The notes: generated by a model from the letters alone, not told the origin. 45,444 nucleotides of DNA from Silene noctiflora (GCA_009801015.1 VHZZ01002596.1:33179-78622), one strand, 5' to 3'; positions 1 through 24,690 are shown, numbered from the stretch's first letter. A program made the numbers and translations.

Positions 1-1
1 A

Positions 2-92
2 CTCCCTCCATTCAACATTTATCTCCCCATTTCCTCAATATATGTGAGGTATATTATATTGAAATGGGGTGATAAAAGTTGAATGGAGGAAG
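2..92. mobile_element. Stowaway-like MITE at window edge
   Basis: Two inverted arms face each other: ctccctccattcaac at the left and gttgaatggagga at the right, with a short AT-rich middle. The right end is followed by TA, and the left end is preceded by A at position 1, as expected for a TA target-site duplication cut by the window edge. The CTCCCTCC end is typical of Tc1/mariner-derived Stowaway elements. The element is only about 90 bp, so it is non-autonomous. Confidence 0.75.
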
Positions 93-550
93 TATCATTT
101 AGTCCAACTACTCGATTGTTTGGATTTCATACTAAAAATAGACATGTCACTCCTAATGGCGTGTTTCTTAGTTATTAACAGGTCGCCAACTTGATGTTGT
201 GTGTAAAATCCACTGCATAGACACGTCAGCGGGTATGGCATGTTTAACCCCTTAGACACGCCATTTGTAAAAGCGTGTTTGTACCATATCATAGGCTCGA
301 AAAAATCAAGCCTACGTGGACACCATTTCAACAAACATTTTCAAAACCGACCCAAAAGCGATAATTATTTTATTTTTAAGCAAAATCGTTCTCATATTCT
401 AAACTTGGTGGAAACTAAAGATTATTCTTTCTTATCCAAATCAACAACACTTGAGGTGTGTAGTGATCACATAAGCAAGACACCAACCGCATAATAAATC
501 ACAGCAATCACACCAGTTTGAACACACACCAATTATTGCAAGTAATAATC

Positions 551-2113
551 ATGACCAGAATCCCACGCATCAAATTCCCTCTCAGACGCCCTCAATCTTC
601 AACTTCTGGTACTTTTATTTATACTATTAAGCTTTATGTCATTTAATTACACATCAATTAATTTCTTATATTAAAAGGTTTCAACTTTTTATGATATTAC
701 AAGTAAATGTTGAATTTTTTTGCTGAAATGATGATTTTTTTCATGCCTATTCTTGCATAATTCTGATTTTTGATATGCTTATGTTATTCTATTTGATACA
801 ACACTTTATATTATTTCATGTGATCTTTAATCTGTTTAGTCAGTAGTCACTCGGTTCGGTCCAATTCACTACGTTTGATCAAATATTCAAATATGTGAGG
901 GCAAATTTGAAAAATATACTGTAGTAATTTGGACCAATTGTCGGGAGTTCTGTCTCAATCATTTGTTTACTTTAATTAAAATACTACTCATATCGAATAA
1001 AAAAAATAATAAACAAATGACTAGACCGAAAGAGTATAAGATTATGGGATATTGATTGTTTGAAATTAATGTTGTTTAATGAAATTGGCTTATTTGAATT
1101 CACACTTACAATTCATGGAGAATGTGAGAACAGCAAGTGGCCGCCATTTGAGAGTAGGAATTGGTGTGATGATGTATATATACTTTAATGGCGTAGATGT
1201 CTGATAAAATCATGAAGGGTGATACTCAAGTGCGTACTCGTGCCAGTGGGTGTAATACTTAAAATACTTTTGAGAGTTTTGACCATGTAGGAATTCATAA
1301 TTTGTAGCCATTAGCTACTATGATCTTCTCTGGCTCAGCTTCATCTACTTCTGCTGTTTAGGGACTGAGACGACCAATCAGTGACGGAGGCATGATTTAC
1401 GGCAAAGGGTCTTAAGTAGAATTTAGAAAGTGCAGCTACTATGGCACACTAATATGCGATTATCATATATACTTGTCCTCTGATCATGCTCTTCCCATTT
1501 GCCAATTACAGCTAGTTTTTACCGAGTATTTTTCTTTTACATGGTAATCGTCTTTACAAATATCTAAAAGAAGAGAGGTGCGCAAAAATGCAAAAAAGGG
1601 TACAGGTATAGACCCATATTGGCCCAGGCTGTGGGGTTACCGGTACCTATGCTGCTGTCATGCTAGTCGCTGTTTCTTAATATCTCTTATTTGATGTTGC
1701 ACAGGAACCGTGTCCCAAACAAAGGCACCTTCCGAAACAATGAGTTCTCAAAAGATACAATCCTCAAAGGAACCCAGTACCTCAGGAGGCTCAGCTTCAG
1801 AGCAGCCTAAACGCACACCTCTATCTGCCAAGGAGATAGAAGCAGTTTTGGTATTTGACTGTTTTCTAATCCATAGCGACTTTTATCCAATTTATGCACA
1901 ACATAATCAAAAAGTCATTTCATTGGTCACATAGCCTATATATCGAGAGTTAAGAGATGTCAACTAGTTTAGTTGATAAAGTTGTTGAGTCAAAATTACG
2001 TTTGTGGTTCCTTTATACCAAAAAGAAAAAAAACATAATGTCAAATTTAGAGCAATCTTCTAAATTTCTAATATTTTGTACAACTCCATTTGCAGCTGGG
2101 TGGTGGCGATTGA
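551..2113 (+). CDS. KGD4: KGD4/MRPS36-like subunit of 2-oxoglutarate dehydrogenase complex (3 exons, 73 aa)
   Basis: Exons are 551-608, 1705-1850 and 2096-2113; both introns obey GT-AG and the joined frame is open (219 nt plus stop). The first exon gives MTRIPRIKFPLRRPQSSTS. The second is Ser/Thr/Gln-rich and low in complexity. The end is KRTPLSAKEIEAVLLGGGD, with the last five residues coming from the tiny third exon. The basic IKFPLRR-type start and the acidic helix ending in a Gly pair match the layout of the KGD4/MRPS36/YMR31 family, a small adaptor that holds the E3 dihydrolipoyl dehydrogenase to the 2-oxoglutarate dehydrogenase core in the mitochondrial matrix. The basic N-terminus would serve as a targeting signal. 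No other ATG is in frame upstream in exon 1. The assignment rests on short motifs remembered from the human and plant proteins, so the splice structure is surer than the name. GLT1 converges on it from the right. Confidence 0.75.
849..1037. mobile_element. Two adjacent fold-back (Stowaway-like) relics in KGD4 intron 1
   Basis: The first palindrome has arms at 849-873 (actcggttcggtccaattca) and 921-948 (ggaccaattgtcgggagt). The second has arms at 951-970 (tgtctcaatcatttgtttac) and 1013-1037 (aaacaaatgactagaccgaa). Each arm pair is imperfect, with AT-rich centres. They lie back to back inside the first intron of the KGD4-like gene. Their small size and arms are consistent with decayed MITEs; target-site duplications are not clear. 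Confidence 0.5.
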
Positions 2114-2971
2114 CTTCAGACAGTTCTCCGGAATAAATGTCACTCTCAATGCCGTTCTGTCTATAGTCTCCTCTCTGTACTTACTTTTGTCGATGAAGTT
2201 CCGCCCCCTGCTCCCACTTGTCGTCCCTGCAAAGGTCAAAGAGTAATCAAAAACATCCTCTAAGGCAACTTTTTTTGTGCCCTCTTGATGTCGGTTGTAA
2301 CAGGAACATTACTTCATTAGTTCATTCTTGTTTATGTATAAAATTTGCTTCAGTGTTGCAGCAACTTTTCTTAAGAAACTCATTACATTACTGTATCCTG
2401 CAAGTTCATCACTTCAACTGATACCTATTTTACCCTTCTATTCCCATTCCGGACAGTTTTTTAGGTAACACTTTGCTTAATAAGTCGACACGACATTGTA
2501 GGCCAAAAGTTGTAAGTCTGTTGTACACCCCTGCACTATTTACTGTCTTGGCGGAAATGATAGTTTGGATTAATATCATTGTTCATTGAAGATAGGTGAA
2601 ATTGTCGATTTGGGACAATGATTTTAATTCTAGTGATTTAACCCCTACAATGATTGTCGATTTGGGACAACTAAACTTTCCTTGGATTAAAAATCAAAGT
2701 TTGTCTACAAATAAATATACTCTCCACTCCAAAATGTCAATGTTTAAACATAAGACAAAACTTTACGCCACTACCTCAAGAGACCTTTCAGGTACAAGAG
2801 GAAAGAGGTCCAAACCATATAAACAAAAAAATGTGGTGAGAAAATAAACACTACCACTGTTATTTTTAGCCACACGAACTCGGTCGTCTTCACACAACTT
2901 CCAAATTCTCCTAATCTACAACTTCTGAATCTTCACCAGCTCTATACCACCTTTGTATAAGGTTTGATGGT
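2114..2971. other. Convergent intergenic/3'-UTR region
   Basis: This stretch separates the KGD4-like stop from the GLT1 stop and must hold both 3' UTRs. An AATAAA sits at 2132-2137, very close to the KGD4 stop. A direct repeat containing tgtcgatttgggacaa occurs twice near 2603 and 2655. No coding potential beyond short chance frames is visible. Confidence 0.5.
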
Positions 2972-16109
<13,138 letters not shown>

Positions 16110-16258
16110 CTCAACGATAATCACTTTTCGTCGTCGTAAATTTAATACAATATAATTGATTGATTAATTAATTAATTTAATTATATATATCTCAATTAAT
16201 TATATGTTAATTAAATGATGTTCGGAGGATCAGAAACGAAAATGTTTTGAGGTCAGGC

Positions 16259-16293
16259 GAAAACGACGTCGTAATGCGGAAAACGGCGTCGTA
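16259..16293. promoter_or_regulatory. Paired ACGTC palindrome motif in the GLT1 leader
   Basis: gaaaacgacgtcgta (16259-16273) and gaaaacggcgtcgta (16279-16293) form two 15-bp copies on a 20-bp period. The first contains the 10-bp palindrome acgacgtcgt. If the TATA box at 16405-16416 is used, these lie in the transcribed leader of GLT1 and not upstream of it. ACGT cores are bZIP targets in plants; binding here is inferred only. Confidence 0.45.
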
Positions 16294-16404
16294 TACGACG
16301 GAAAGTGCGCCGAAAAGAGGAGCGAGAAAATATTTAAGAGAGAGAAAATCTGAAAAAAATAATGAAGAAGAAGAAAGTGTTTAAGAAGACAACGGAGTGT
16401 TGTG

Positions 16405-16416
16405 TATATATATATA
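16405..16416 (-). promoter_or_regulatory. Likely TATA box of GLT1
   Basis: The run tatatatatata is the best TATA-like element upstream of the GLT1 ATG on the minus strand. Transcription would start near 16375, giving a leader of about 265 nt. The flanking sequence is purine-rich on the plus strand (CT-rich on the transcribed sense), which is common in plant leaders. Confidence 0.55.
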
Positions 16417-16510
16417 CGGAGAGGAGAGTGGCGAATGAGGATTACTTTGAATTAAAAAAATAAAAAGGAAAACAAAATAAAATAAAAATGAAGGAAGAGA
16501 GGACCACAAG

Positions 16511-16552
16511 TGACGTGACAGCTGGGAAGTTAGTGTCGGGAGTGCCACGTGG
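16511..16552 (-). promoter_or_regulatory. bZIP-type sites (TGACGTGA and G-box) upstream of GLT1
   Basis: tgacgtgaca starts at 16511 and gccacgtggg spans 16544-16553 with a CACGTG core at 16546-16551. They lie about 100-140 bp beyond the proposed TATA box. G-box and TGACG motifs are known bZIP (ABF/TGA-type) or bHLH targets. Whether they control GLT1 is an inference from position. Confidence 0.45.
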
Positions 16553-16553
16553 G

Positions 16554-17007
16554 AAGAGGAGTGTATGCGGCACGCGACAGCCGTGATAAGGGTATTTGTG
16601 TAATTTCAGGTGGGGGTTTAGTTTCCTGTGTGGAGGTACACAACAAAACTAGGGGTTTTTATTTTGTTGAGATTAGGGTAGTAAATACAGAGAGCCGCCA
16701 GTTGGTTCGGTTACGAGGCGCCGCGGTTCGTAATTGTTTGTTAGTTTGGTGATTGTAATAGGTGATTTTGAGTAATTTATTAGAGTTGGTATTTCATTTG
16801 GAATTTGGGATTTGAGATTTTGGTCTTGATTTTTTGGCTTTTTGGATTGGATTTAGGAGTGAAATTTAGATCTAGTTGTTATCCATGAATTAAATTTTGG
16901 TTGACCGTAAGAAGTAGTATAATTTTGTGGGTATATTAGGTTTATAGCTTTATACCGTTGGCGTAAGTCATTTTGGATAAGAGTGCGGTGAAATACGTAA
17001 TATTTTA
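16554..17007. other. Distal upstream region of GLT1, no gene seen
   Basis: An open frame of 67 codons starting at 16549 overlaps the G-box and has no recognisable motif or codon bias, so I treat it as chance. A GC-rich patch (gaggcgccgcggttcg) sits near 16715. The rest is T/G-rich and without structure I can name. Confidence 0.4.
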
Positions 17008-17261
17008 CTTCCTCCATTCAACTTCACTCTACCACTTTTATTTTTTACACTATTCACAAGTCATTATTCACTTTCAATTTTCTCTCAATACATACGTGAA
17101 AATATATTCATGTGGGATCTTGTTTGATTCGTCTTTACGAGTAAATTAAAAATATCTTTTTATAATTTTTGCAAATACGTAGCTAACGATATTTAGCGCG
17201 TAAAACACGCGTTGACAAACGTGAAAAAACAAAGTGGTGGGGTGGAATTGAATGGAAGAAG
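17008..17261. mobile_element. Stowaway-like MITE (254 bp)
   Basis: The left end cttcctccattcaacttcac continues ctctaccacttt. The right end is aaagtggtggggtggaattg continuing aatggaagaag. They form a terminal inverted repeat of over 30 bp with a few mismatches. Both ends abut TA (17006-17007 and 17262-17263), the mariner-type target duplication. The arms relate to those of the element at 2-92. Confidence 0.8.
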
Positions 17262-17902
17262 TATATAGTTACTAAATTACTACTCATGATTGGTGAAATT
17301 CCTTCCACTTTTTAATAGATGACGTTTTGCTTTCTCGAGACGAGTTTTTGACTTAAATATTTACAAAAATATATTTAATAAAAAATTATAAAAATTATAT
17401 CATTAAATTCCTTATTACAAGCTCTTCCATATAAGTATATATATCACACTATTTAACTATATGTTTTGAAAGATATTGTAGAGAGAAGTGAGTGTCTCAA
17501 AATGTGAGAAAATCATATGCGAATATAAAGAAACAAATGGAGTAAAATATAGATTAATAATTTATGAAATTAATTGTTTATACTAACTAACAAACTCTTA
17601 ATACGGACATTTGAAAGTTCAGTAATACATAATTCCTTTACACGTATATATGTTGTGAAAAATGTAAATTTTTTCCCCTAAAATGGTAATTATAATAAAA
17701 AAACATTGTTGGTTAAAATGCATGTATTATATAAAGATTATCAGAAACTGGTAATCGAAGCATATATAGGGAATTATGGTCTTATCAGGCCATTTTAATT
17801 TCCATCTCTCACACTGCCTCTTATCTGCACCTTCTTCGACATCAAAGCATCTCCTCCGACGAGATCAAAACATCTCCTCTCCTACTATCAATTACAGAGT
17901 AT

Positions 17903-18046
17903 CATATAAAGTTGTTATCTTTAAAATAATGTCGAAATAATATACTAATTATACCATAAAAAAGATGAAAAATGAAAAGATAACGAAGTAACAAAAGATA
18001 GACAGATATTTTGTTGTCATATAAAGTTGTTATCTTTAAAATAATG
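17903..18046. repeat. 29-bp perfect direct repeat
   Basis: A 29-bp sequence beginning catataaagttgttatctt occurs at 17903-17931 and again at 18018-18046 with no mismatch. The 86 bp between are A-rich and contain no inverted ends. This may be a small duplication or a trace of an excised or retained insertion. Confidence 0.7.
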
Positions 18047-18153
18047 GTTCTTATTAATAATGGGTTATGCTCATTCATGGACATGATTTACTCAATCATG
18101 TACATAAATGACTATTATACCCTTGACATTTTTACACCCTCAATTTCCATTTT

Positions 18154-18342
18154 GTGCAAATTCTCTCAAATTACAGTCCTACTCCGTCCAAACCACCATC
18201 CTCCCCACCGGCGCCTCCCCTCCCTGCACCGGAGATACTACCGGACCACTTGCACCGAACCCCTTCACCGGATAAACCGCACTCTACATTTGATAACGCA
18301 AAATCTGGAATTTTTATTTCTGGAAATGCCTTAATTAATTAG
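18154..18342 (+). pseudogene. GC-rich Pro-rich open fragment, possible gene relic
   Basis: A 62-codon open frame stands out from its AT-rich surroundings because it is rich in CCA, CCG and CCC codons: residues include SPTPSKPPSSPPAPPLPAPE, followed by a Pro/His segment and an end reading KSGIFISGNALIN. An acceptor-like attacag lies at about 18168-18174, so it may be one exon of a broken or captured gene. I do not recognise the protein, and no neighbouring exon is convincing. It could equally be a chance frame in a CCG-rich patch. Confidence 0.25.
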
Positions 18343-19069
18343 GGTTCTTATTTTTGAAAATTCTGAATTTTAATCACTTAATTCAAACAAATTACTTCGT
18401 ATGTCCCTGCTACTTTGTTTTTATTTTCGTTTGCAATAATTGTACTTAGCATACAAAATAAAGGGTATCAAAAATCTTGTGATACTCTAACAAACAATCG
18501 GTGAGAATAGTAATGTCGTTTGTTTCGAAGAATAATGAGAGCAATGACTGAAACAACATGTAGGAGGGCGACAAAATGCAACAAATGGGGATTATTTGGC
18601 TATAATTTTGTATAGAAATGCTAATGAGTTATATGCTCTATCAACATGAGTCCATAAATCGATTAATTTGCCCGATTTGATTGATTTTGTGAGGAAGAGA
18701 AATAGGGAGAACTTGTTAATTTTTTTTGGGTGGAAGGGTAAGGTATGGAAAACAAATGACAAAAAAATCCGTGAAAGAGTAAAGTTTGTCCATAAAAAAG
18801 CAACTACCTTAATAATTTGGTTTGTTTGTCTCTCACGCATATATTTTGTTGCTAAGTTTAATTCCTTTGTGTATAAATTTGCAACTCTTTTTTCTTTACT
18901 TTCTCCTATGAACCTAAGACTATAAAACACTACCAAATGTACCAATACATGACACTTATTTAATCATGAGCACTCAGAGTAATTAGTAAATGGTTGGGTC
19001 TTAAGATCAAGTTCTACAAATACAGCTGTATGGCCCGTATCAAACTCAAGTATTTTGTATTCCGTTAAT
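18343..19069. other. Non-genic stretch
   Basis: Overlapping chance frames occur on both strands near 18592-18945 but have no motif or start context. I see no inverted or direct repeats of note and assign nothing. Confidence 0.4.
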
Positions 19070-19408
19070 TTTAGGGGTGTGGTAAACAGCATATTGACCA
19101 ATTTTTAGCATATTAAAGGGTTTTAGCATGTTTGACCAATCAATATGCTAATTTTAGTGTTTGGAGTCAATATGTTGTTTACCGAGCATATTGGTTAACA
19201 TATTTTAAAATAAGTAAGTTTACCCCATTTTACAAAGAAAATTGTTAATCTACTAATTTTAATCTGTTTATTATCAAACACTTAAACTAATTCTGTTAAT
19301 TATAATAGGTTGGTCAAACGTCTTAATAAAATCTGTTATCTATAATTTGTTTTTACAATCTGTTTCGGTTGAAATTACACAATCTGTTAATTACCAAATA
19401 GGACCTCT
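19070..19408. mobile_element. Probable MITE with 'ggtaaacagcatattg' ends
   Basis: The left end ttttaggggtgtggtaaaca and the right end, read in reverse (ttttagaggtcctatttggtaattaacag), form an imperfect terminal inverted repeat. The interior repeats agcatatt and ctgttaat motifs in both directions, as in fold-back elements. The target-site duplication is not certain. Confidence 0.5.
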
Positions 19409-19747
19409 AAAAATGTCAACTCCATATAACCTTTTATAGCTAAAATAGATCTTTCATCTGTAAATAGAAGGATGTCCATTGTATGGCATCAAGCAGCTTC
19501 AACGCCCATTGAATGTGATGACGGACTAATGACTTTTTCTAAACAACAATTATTAATATTTAAATTAGCTAATAATTTAGTCAGGCCTGAATTCTGATGC
19601 AATATTCATGGTCTACACACGCTCAAATCTTTGCAATTCTACTGCTGCTAGAATATTGCTTTCATTATTTAATTTAATTTAATAAATGATGATTGGAACG
19701 TAAACATTAAACAATTAAAAAGCAGATTCCACAAAGAAAGATAAACA

Positions 19748-19945
19748 AAATTCTGATTTGTGGCGGACAATATCCGTCACAAGCTTGTGACGGGTCAAAT
19801 AAAACCCACATGAATAGATAAAGACAAGATATTTGTATATTCCTAGGTATTTTATGTTTGTCTTATTTACTCAAGTTGGTCATATTGACCCGTCATAAGC
19901 TTGTAACGGATATACCCGTCACAAGAGAGACTTATTGAAACAATT
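19748..19945. mobile_element. MITE family 'cttgtgacgggtcaaa', copy 1
   Basis: The left arm ggcggacaatatccgtcaca plus agcttgtgacgggtcaa faces the right arm ttgacccgtcataagcttgt plus aacggatatacccgtcacaa. The middle contains aataaaacccacatg and gtcttattta. A second member with the same order of landmarks lies at 42618-42800, so this is a true dispersed family and not a chance hairpin. Confidence 0.75.
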
Positions 19946-20005
19946 AAAAGACATACTTTAATTCAATGGTCAAATATTTATGTCACAAAATTAACAGGTT
20001 TTATT

Positions 20006-20183
20006 GAAGACGGATATTATTCCTTACAGGTGAAAGACGGATAGTGTCCCTCTCACAATAGCATAAGTGATAGGACAAGTGGAGCGCTCCATTTAATTCC
20101 TACTTGATTTGTCACTTATATATTGTGAAATGAATATTATCCGTCTTCAACTTGTGATGGATAGTATCTGTTAGAATTTGTGC
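20006..20183. mobile_element. MITE family 'gacggatagt...cacaata', copy 1
   Basis: Left arm motifs gaagacggatattattcc and gacggatagtgtccctctca face right arm motifs tgaatattatccgtcttcaa and cttgtgatggatagtatctg. The interior has the phrase tcacaatagcataagtg and its inverted partner cacttatatattgtgaa. The element at 24491-24690 shares these landmarks. Confidence 0.65.
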
Positions 20184-20439
20184 AAACAAAAATTAATATG
20201 TTCAAGGCTAAAGATAAATTGGAATAATTAGGCATGGAGATAATTGTCAAAATTGTCAGTGTTAGGAGGAGAACAAATTGGTAAGGACAAAGGACTAATT
20301 GACACTTAACAAAAGTTGGTTGAAAAGATAGTCTTATTTTTGGTATGGATTCCATCATATTATCCATATTATATTCCAACTTTGTTTTAGCTTATTGATG
20401 GTATATTACATGCTTTATGTTTAGGCTCGTGTCTGTTTT

Positions 20440-20625
20440 TCGGCTTATAGAAGCTGAACTAAACTGAATACAGCTAAGTCGAATTGCACTGAATTGAATA
20501 AAATTGAAATGAGAGTTAATTTGTAAAGAGATAAGTTGAACTGAACTGAATGAAACTGAATTAAAGTGAATAGAGTTAAGCTGAAATAAAATGTGCTGAA
20601 ATTAAGCTGGAAAGAACATAGCCTT
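20440..20625. repeat. Degenerate 'ctgaactgaa' simple-repeat tract
   Basis: About 180 bp are built from irregular repeats of gaactgaat, gaattgaat and gagttaa. A shorter related tract lies at 23400-23490. Low complexity and lack of phase argue against coding. It may be the degenerate interior of an old transposon. Confidence 0.55.
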
Positions 20626-20932
20626 TTAGTGAGATGTTATGTTTTTTTTTTTTTTTAGAAGAACTCGCATTCACTTTTTCTGGTGCCCACTGGTAAAACC
20701 CCGAGTATAATATGTAATTGTATGCAAACTGCGTAGATCTGATCAACCACCTGAGGGCAAAGCTCAAAGTCTAGAAAGCATAATCTTAAACAGTAAATTT
20801 CTACACAATATTACGTTTGGAGAGGCTTGAACCCAAGATCATTGTAATTTCACCGAAATTTTAACCACAATTCCAACAAGATTGTTCTTCTTTTTTGTAT
20901 AATAATAGGTGCTACAAATCTGATACTGACAC

Positions 20933-21397
20933 CATTGTTGTCAAAATCGCGATTCGATCCAACGATTTTACGATCCAAAAATGCTTGACCGATCCTGGAT
21001 TCTACGATTCTATCAGGGTTGTAGAATCTTACGATCCTATTAATTTTAAAATTTCTAGAGATGGGATCATAACACGATCCTACGATTTTACGATTCTACA
21101 ATCCGATTCCATAATAAAAATATTAAAATATAATATTATATAATGACACCGTAAAACCAAAATTTCGTGTAAGTTGTAGAAACATGTTCATACAATGATA
21201 CTAAAACCATTAATTACCAATATTTTATAAATAAACATTAATAAATAAGTGTTTTGATCTTCAATTATATGTTTTTACCAAATAAAAAATTATATTTAGT
21301 GAGTTTGTAGAATCTTGCGATTCTACAATCCGATTCTACCGATTCGATCCTACCTTCCCCATCGATCCAAAGTAAAATCCCGATCCTAACAACATTG
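20933..21397. mobile_element. hAT-type MITE (465 bp) with perfect 8-bp target duplication
   Basis: The flanks carry the identical 8 bp actgacac at 20925-20932 and 21398-21405. The left terminus cattgttgtcaaaatcgcga and the reverse of the right terminus caatgttgttaggatcggga agree at about 17 of 22 positions. The interior is packed with short 'cgatcctacgattc' words in both directions. An 8-bp duplication and 5'-CA ends are hAT hallmarks. The 82-codon frame within it is an artefact of the repeated words; no transposase is present. Confidence 0.85.
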
Positions 21398-21405
21398 ACT
21401 GACAC

Positions 21406-24400
21406 GACATGAACACGGGTATCACCAAGTTACACAGAAGAACGAGTGTTCTTTACCGTCGAGCTACAATCTCAATCACAACGTCAATGTATTTTATCTT
21501 AAAGTTTGGATAATTAGAAATGATATTGATGATCTATTGGTAACATACTAACATGTGTTCAGCATGTATAAGTGTATAACTACATGTATAACTAAATATA
21601 TGTCATTTTCAATATCTTTTATGAAAGTGCCTTTTGGTGATTTTGGTTGATTTAAAATTGTTTACTTTTAAAGACACGGATAAATACAACTTTTACGGTT
21701 GTATTTAAGCATTTAATACCTTCCAAATTTGGCATTAATTTAAGAATTGACAACTAAATTACACATAAATCAATGCAATTGACCCATATATTAATAATTT
21801 AGCTCCTCTTTTAGTTCCTTTTACAATATCTAGATACAATCATGTTCCGTGTTGTTTAATGGTATATAAACTTATTTTAATGATAGTTAATTTCGATCAA
21901 GTGATCGTTCTTGATTTTGTATATTTCAACTTTGATCCTATCAGGTATTAAACTTAAAATCGTGTTAGGTATAAAAAAAATTTCTTAAAGATAAAACTAT
22001 TTTTTCTTGGTCATGAAACTATTATATTAACTAGTTGCATGAAATTAATAATCTCCAGAATACTTTATAGTTTATAGGAAGAAACTAAGAGAGTGATTAT
22101 TGATACAAGCTAACAACGACAATAATAAACCAAGCAACGCAATTAATCTCCATAGAACGTGGCCACATCTAATTGTTATTGCTTGAGCAGTTGAGCATGC
22201 ATGCTGGTGAGTGCTCACCAATCATTAAGCATGCCCAATTTGCCATGTTTGCCTTGGTTATGCTATTATTGATATAAAAAAAAACAATTAATCTTCTAAA
22301 AAACGATTTTTTATATTAGTATAATGTAAGATGAATTGAAGTATATATTAATAAAAAAAAAAAAACGATTTTTCTAACGTATATTCAGTGAGTAAATAAT
22401 GTTAAGGAGGTCAAAAAGGGGAAGAATTAAGTGATGTCTTTATGCCAAATTGAAATACCATTATGTTTTGTTTTCTTAAGAACAAAATCATTTAAATCCT
22501 TTCTTTTTTAATTTCTTAACAAATGATTGAGATGAAAGGACTCAAGGAGTACTCTTCCTTTCTAAAATTCTAATGTAACAAAGGTATAAATTTAAAATTA
22601 AAAATTGGTTTAAATGAAGATAAACTAGTGTAAGCTCTATAACTCTATATACACTTGAGTGTAATCAAATCAAACTTATACATTACTGACACCTTTTTAT
22701 ACGGTGTTAATTTTCATATTAGTGAAGATCATTTTATTGTCAATATTATTAGTGTTTATCTAAACAACTATTTGTATTTAGAATCCCTTTCATATACCGA
22801 AAATCTATGCTGAAGGTCATTTCTATAATTTGTGATTCTTGTTCAAAACGGGTTAAATATATAGAGAGAATGTTAAAAGACTAATTAAAAGTTATGTATA
22901 ATTAACTTCACTCCAGAGTCGAGAAAAGTAAAGGCAAGTTTCTGATCCCGATCTGGTTTCTCAAAATGGTTGGATCGGAAATCCTACTGAATACATATGA
23001 TCCGTGATCGGTCTAAACCAGTTAATCCGGCTTAATCCGATTAATCGGTCTGGACCACTTGTTAAACATCCAAGGCATAAGAGTTAGTACAACTAAAAAC
23101 ATAGGCATTTGGTAATATAATAAACTAATCCAAGTCGACAAAAACAAGAAGTGGGATTAATATTTGTCTGAGTAAAGGGGGACTTTCAAAGTTTCAACTG
23201 CAAAAATCTGACCTTTTGAAAGGGGAAAGAACAAGGCAGCAGTCAGTCTCTTCCACATATGCAACGGCCAACGGCCAAGTGGTTTTGGGAAATGGCCATC
23301 ACATTGACACACCAATACTTCCTCTATTATCACTTTCATTTCCAACTACCAACGGCTACGACTTCACCAATTGCGTTTGGTCTCGCATTGACATACCATA
23401 ATTGAATGAAACTAAACTGGAATTTTGTTGAGATGAATAGAGGTTAAACAAGCTGAGCTGACTGAATTGAGTTGAATGAGAGTTAAAATTACACCGAAAA
23501 AACGAGGCTTAATGCTAATATATTTGTAGATTGATTTTAGGATGAAATATTTGTAGATTTAGAAATCTAACTCTTTTCCTCTAGATAGGTGCGGTTCAGG
23601 GTCACGCATAAATTTAACACCGTAAATCAATGATGAATTTAACATGGTATCAACATCTGAAAAAGAAAAATAACCGTTTGATAAAAAAAAAAAATTACTA
23701 GTTTTTCTACCTAATGTCAATTAATTTTGAGATGGAAACGATTTTAACTTATACTCCGTATAAGTCAAATCATTTCTCTTCCTCGTGGACGTAACCCTGA
23801 CTCAATAACATAATTTTTTTGACTATAAAATTACTTATTCATATTCTCATTCATCATATCACAATTCATGACTCATGTATATCTTTTTGACAATTTTTTT
23901 GAGTTTGTTCATTGCTATTTCTTCTCTCCTCAAGTAAATGCATAGTATAACTTTTTATTAAAGATAGTTCTAATACAAATTAGTGTGAATGGTTATTTTA
24001 TGCATAAGATTTGTACAATAACCACAAGCCTAAATAGATTATGGAGTAGTTAATAAACTTGTAAAAAAATGTTTTATTTTGATAACCTAAAATTTTACAT
24101 TGATAACTTGTGTATTTAAATTTGTTAATTTTCACTAAAAATGTCGGGTTGTTAAAATATAAAATTAAAATATTAGTTAAATTAAATTTTATCTTTGGGT
24201 TTCGCTCCTTTTGGGTCATTCTTATCCTATAAGACGATTTTATAGGAGAGTTGCTCTAATTATAATATCTTAATAACACACCGATAAAGAAGTACCTCAG
24301 TCAGAGTAAGGATCCTAAATAATGGTCCAGATTAACTCTGACCCAAATCAAAAGGTTGTAAATTTACTTGGGAATGAAAAAAATAAATGAGTACAAGTGA

Positions 24401-24490
24401 AATAAATAATATACAAATAATAATATTATTATGAGACAAAAATGGAAAAAAAAAAAGAAATGAAGAGAATCCAATTCTCCTTAATAATCA
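21406..24490. other. Three-kilobase AT-rich stretch without genes
   Basis: I find no supported coding exon. A patch at 22940-23060 repeats 'gatcggtctaaaccagttaa'-like words and may be a transposon relic. A short unit with gaattgagttgaatgagag lies near 23465. Runs of A and T break up all long frames. Confidence 0.4.
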
Positions 24491-24690
24491 AAGCGTCTTG
24501 CTTGTGACGGATAATATCCGTGACAAGTTGAAGACGAGTAGTGCTCCTCTCACAATAAAGCAAGTGGGATGGCAAGTGGAGGAGAAATGAAGTATCCTAT
24601 GGATATTGCCATTTGCATATTGTGAGAAGGGTACTATCCATCTTCAGCTTGTGACGAAAGTGTCCGTCTTCAATGAGAATTTGTGCTTAA
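24491..24690. mobile_element. MITE family 'gacggatagt...cacaata', copy 2
   Basis: The left arm cttgtgacggataatatccg, then gacaagttgaagacgag, faces the right arm catcttcagcttgtgacgaa, then agtgtccgtcttcaa. The interior has tcacaataaagcaagtggga and the inverse catattgtgagaa. It shares layout with 20006-20183. Confidence 0.65.

Noticed and set aside
16549-16752. 67-codon frame upstream of GLT1
   Set aside because: It overlaps the G-box promoter region, has no recognisable motif and no splice partners.
20895-21143. 82-codon frame rich in Ile/Asp/Ser
   Set aside because: It reads through the repeated 'cgatcc/gattcta' words of the hAT MITE.
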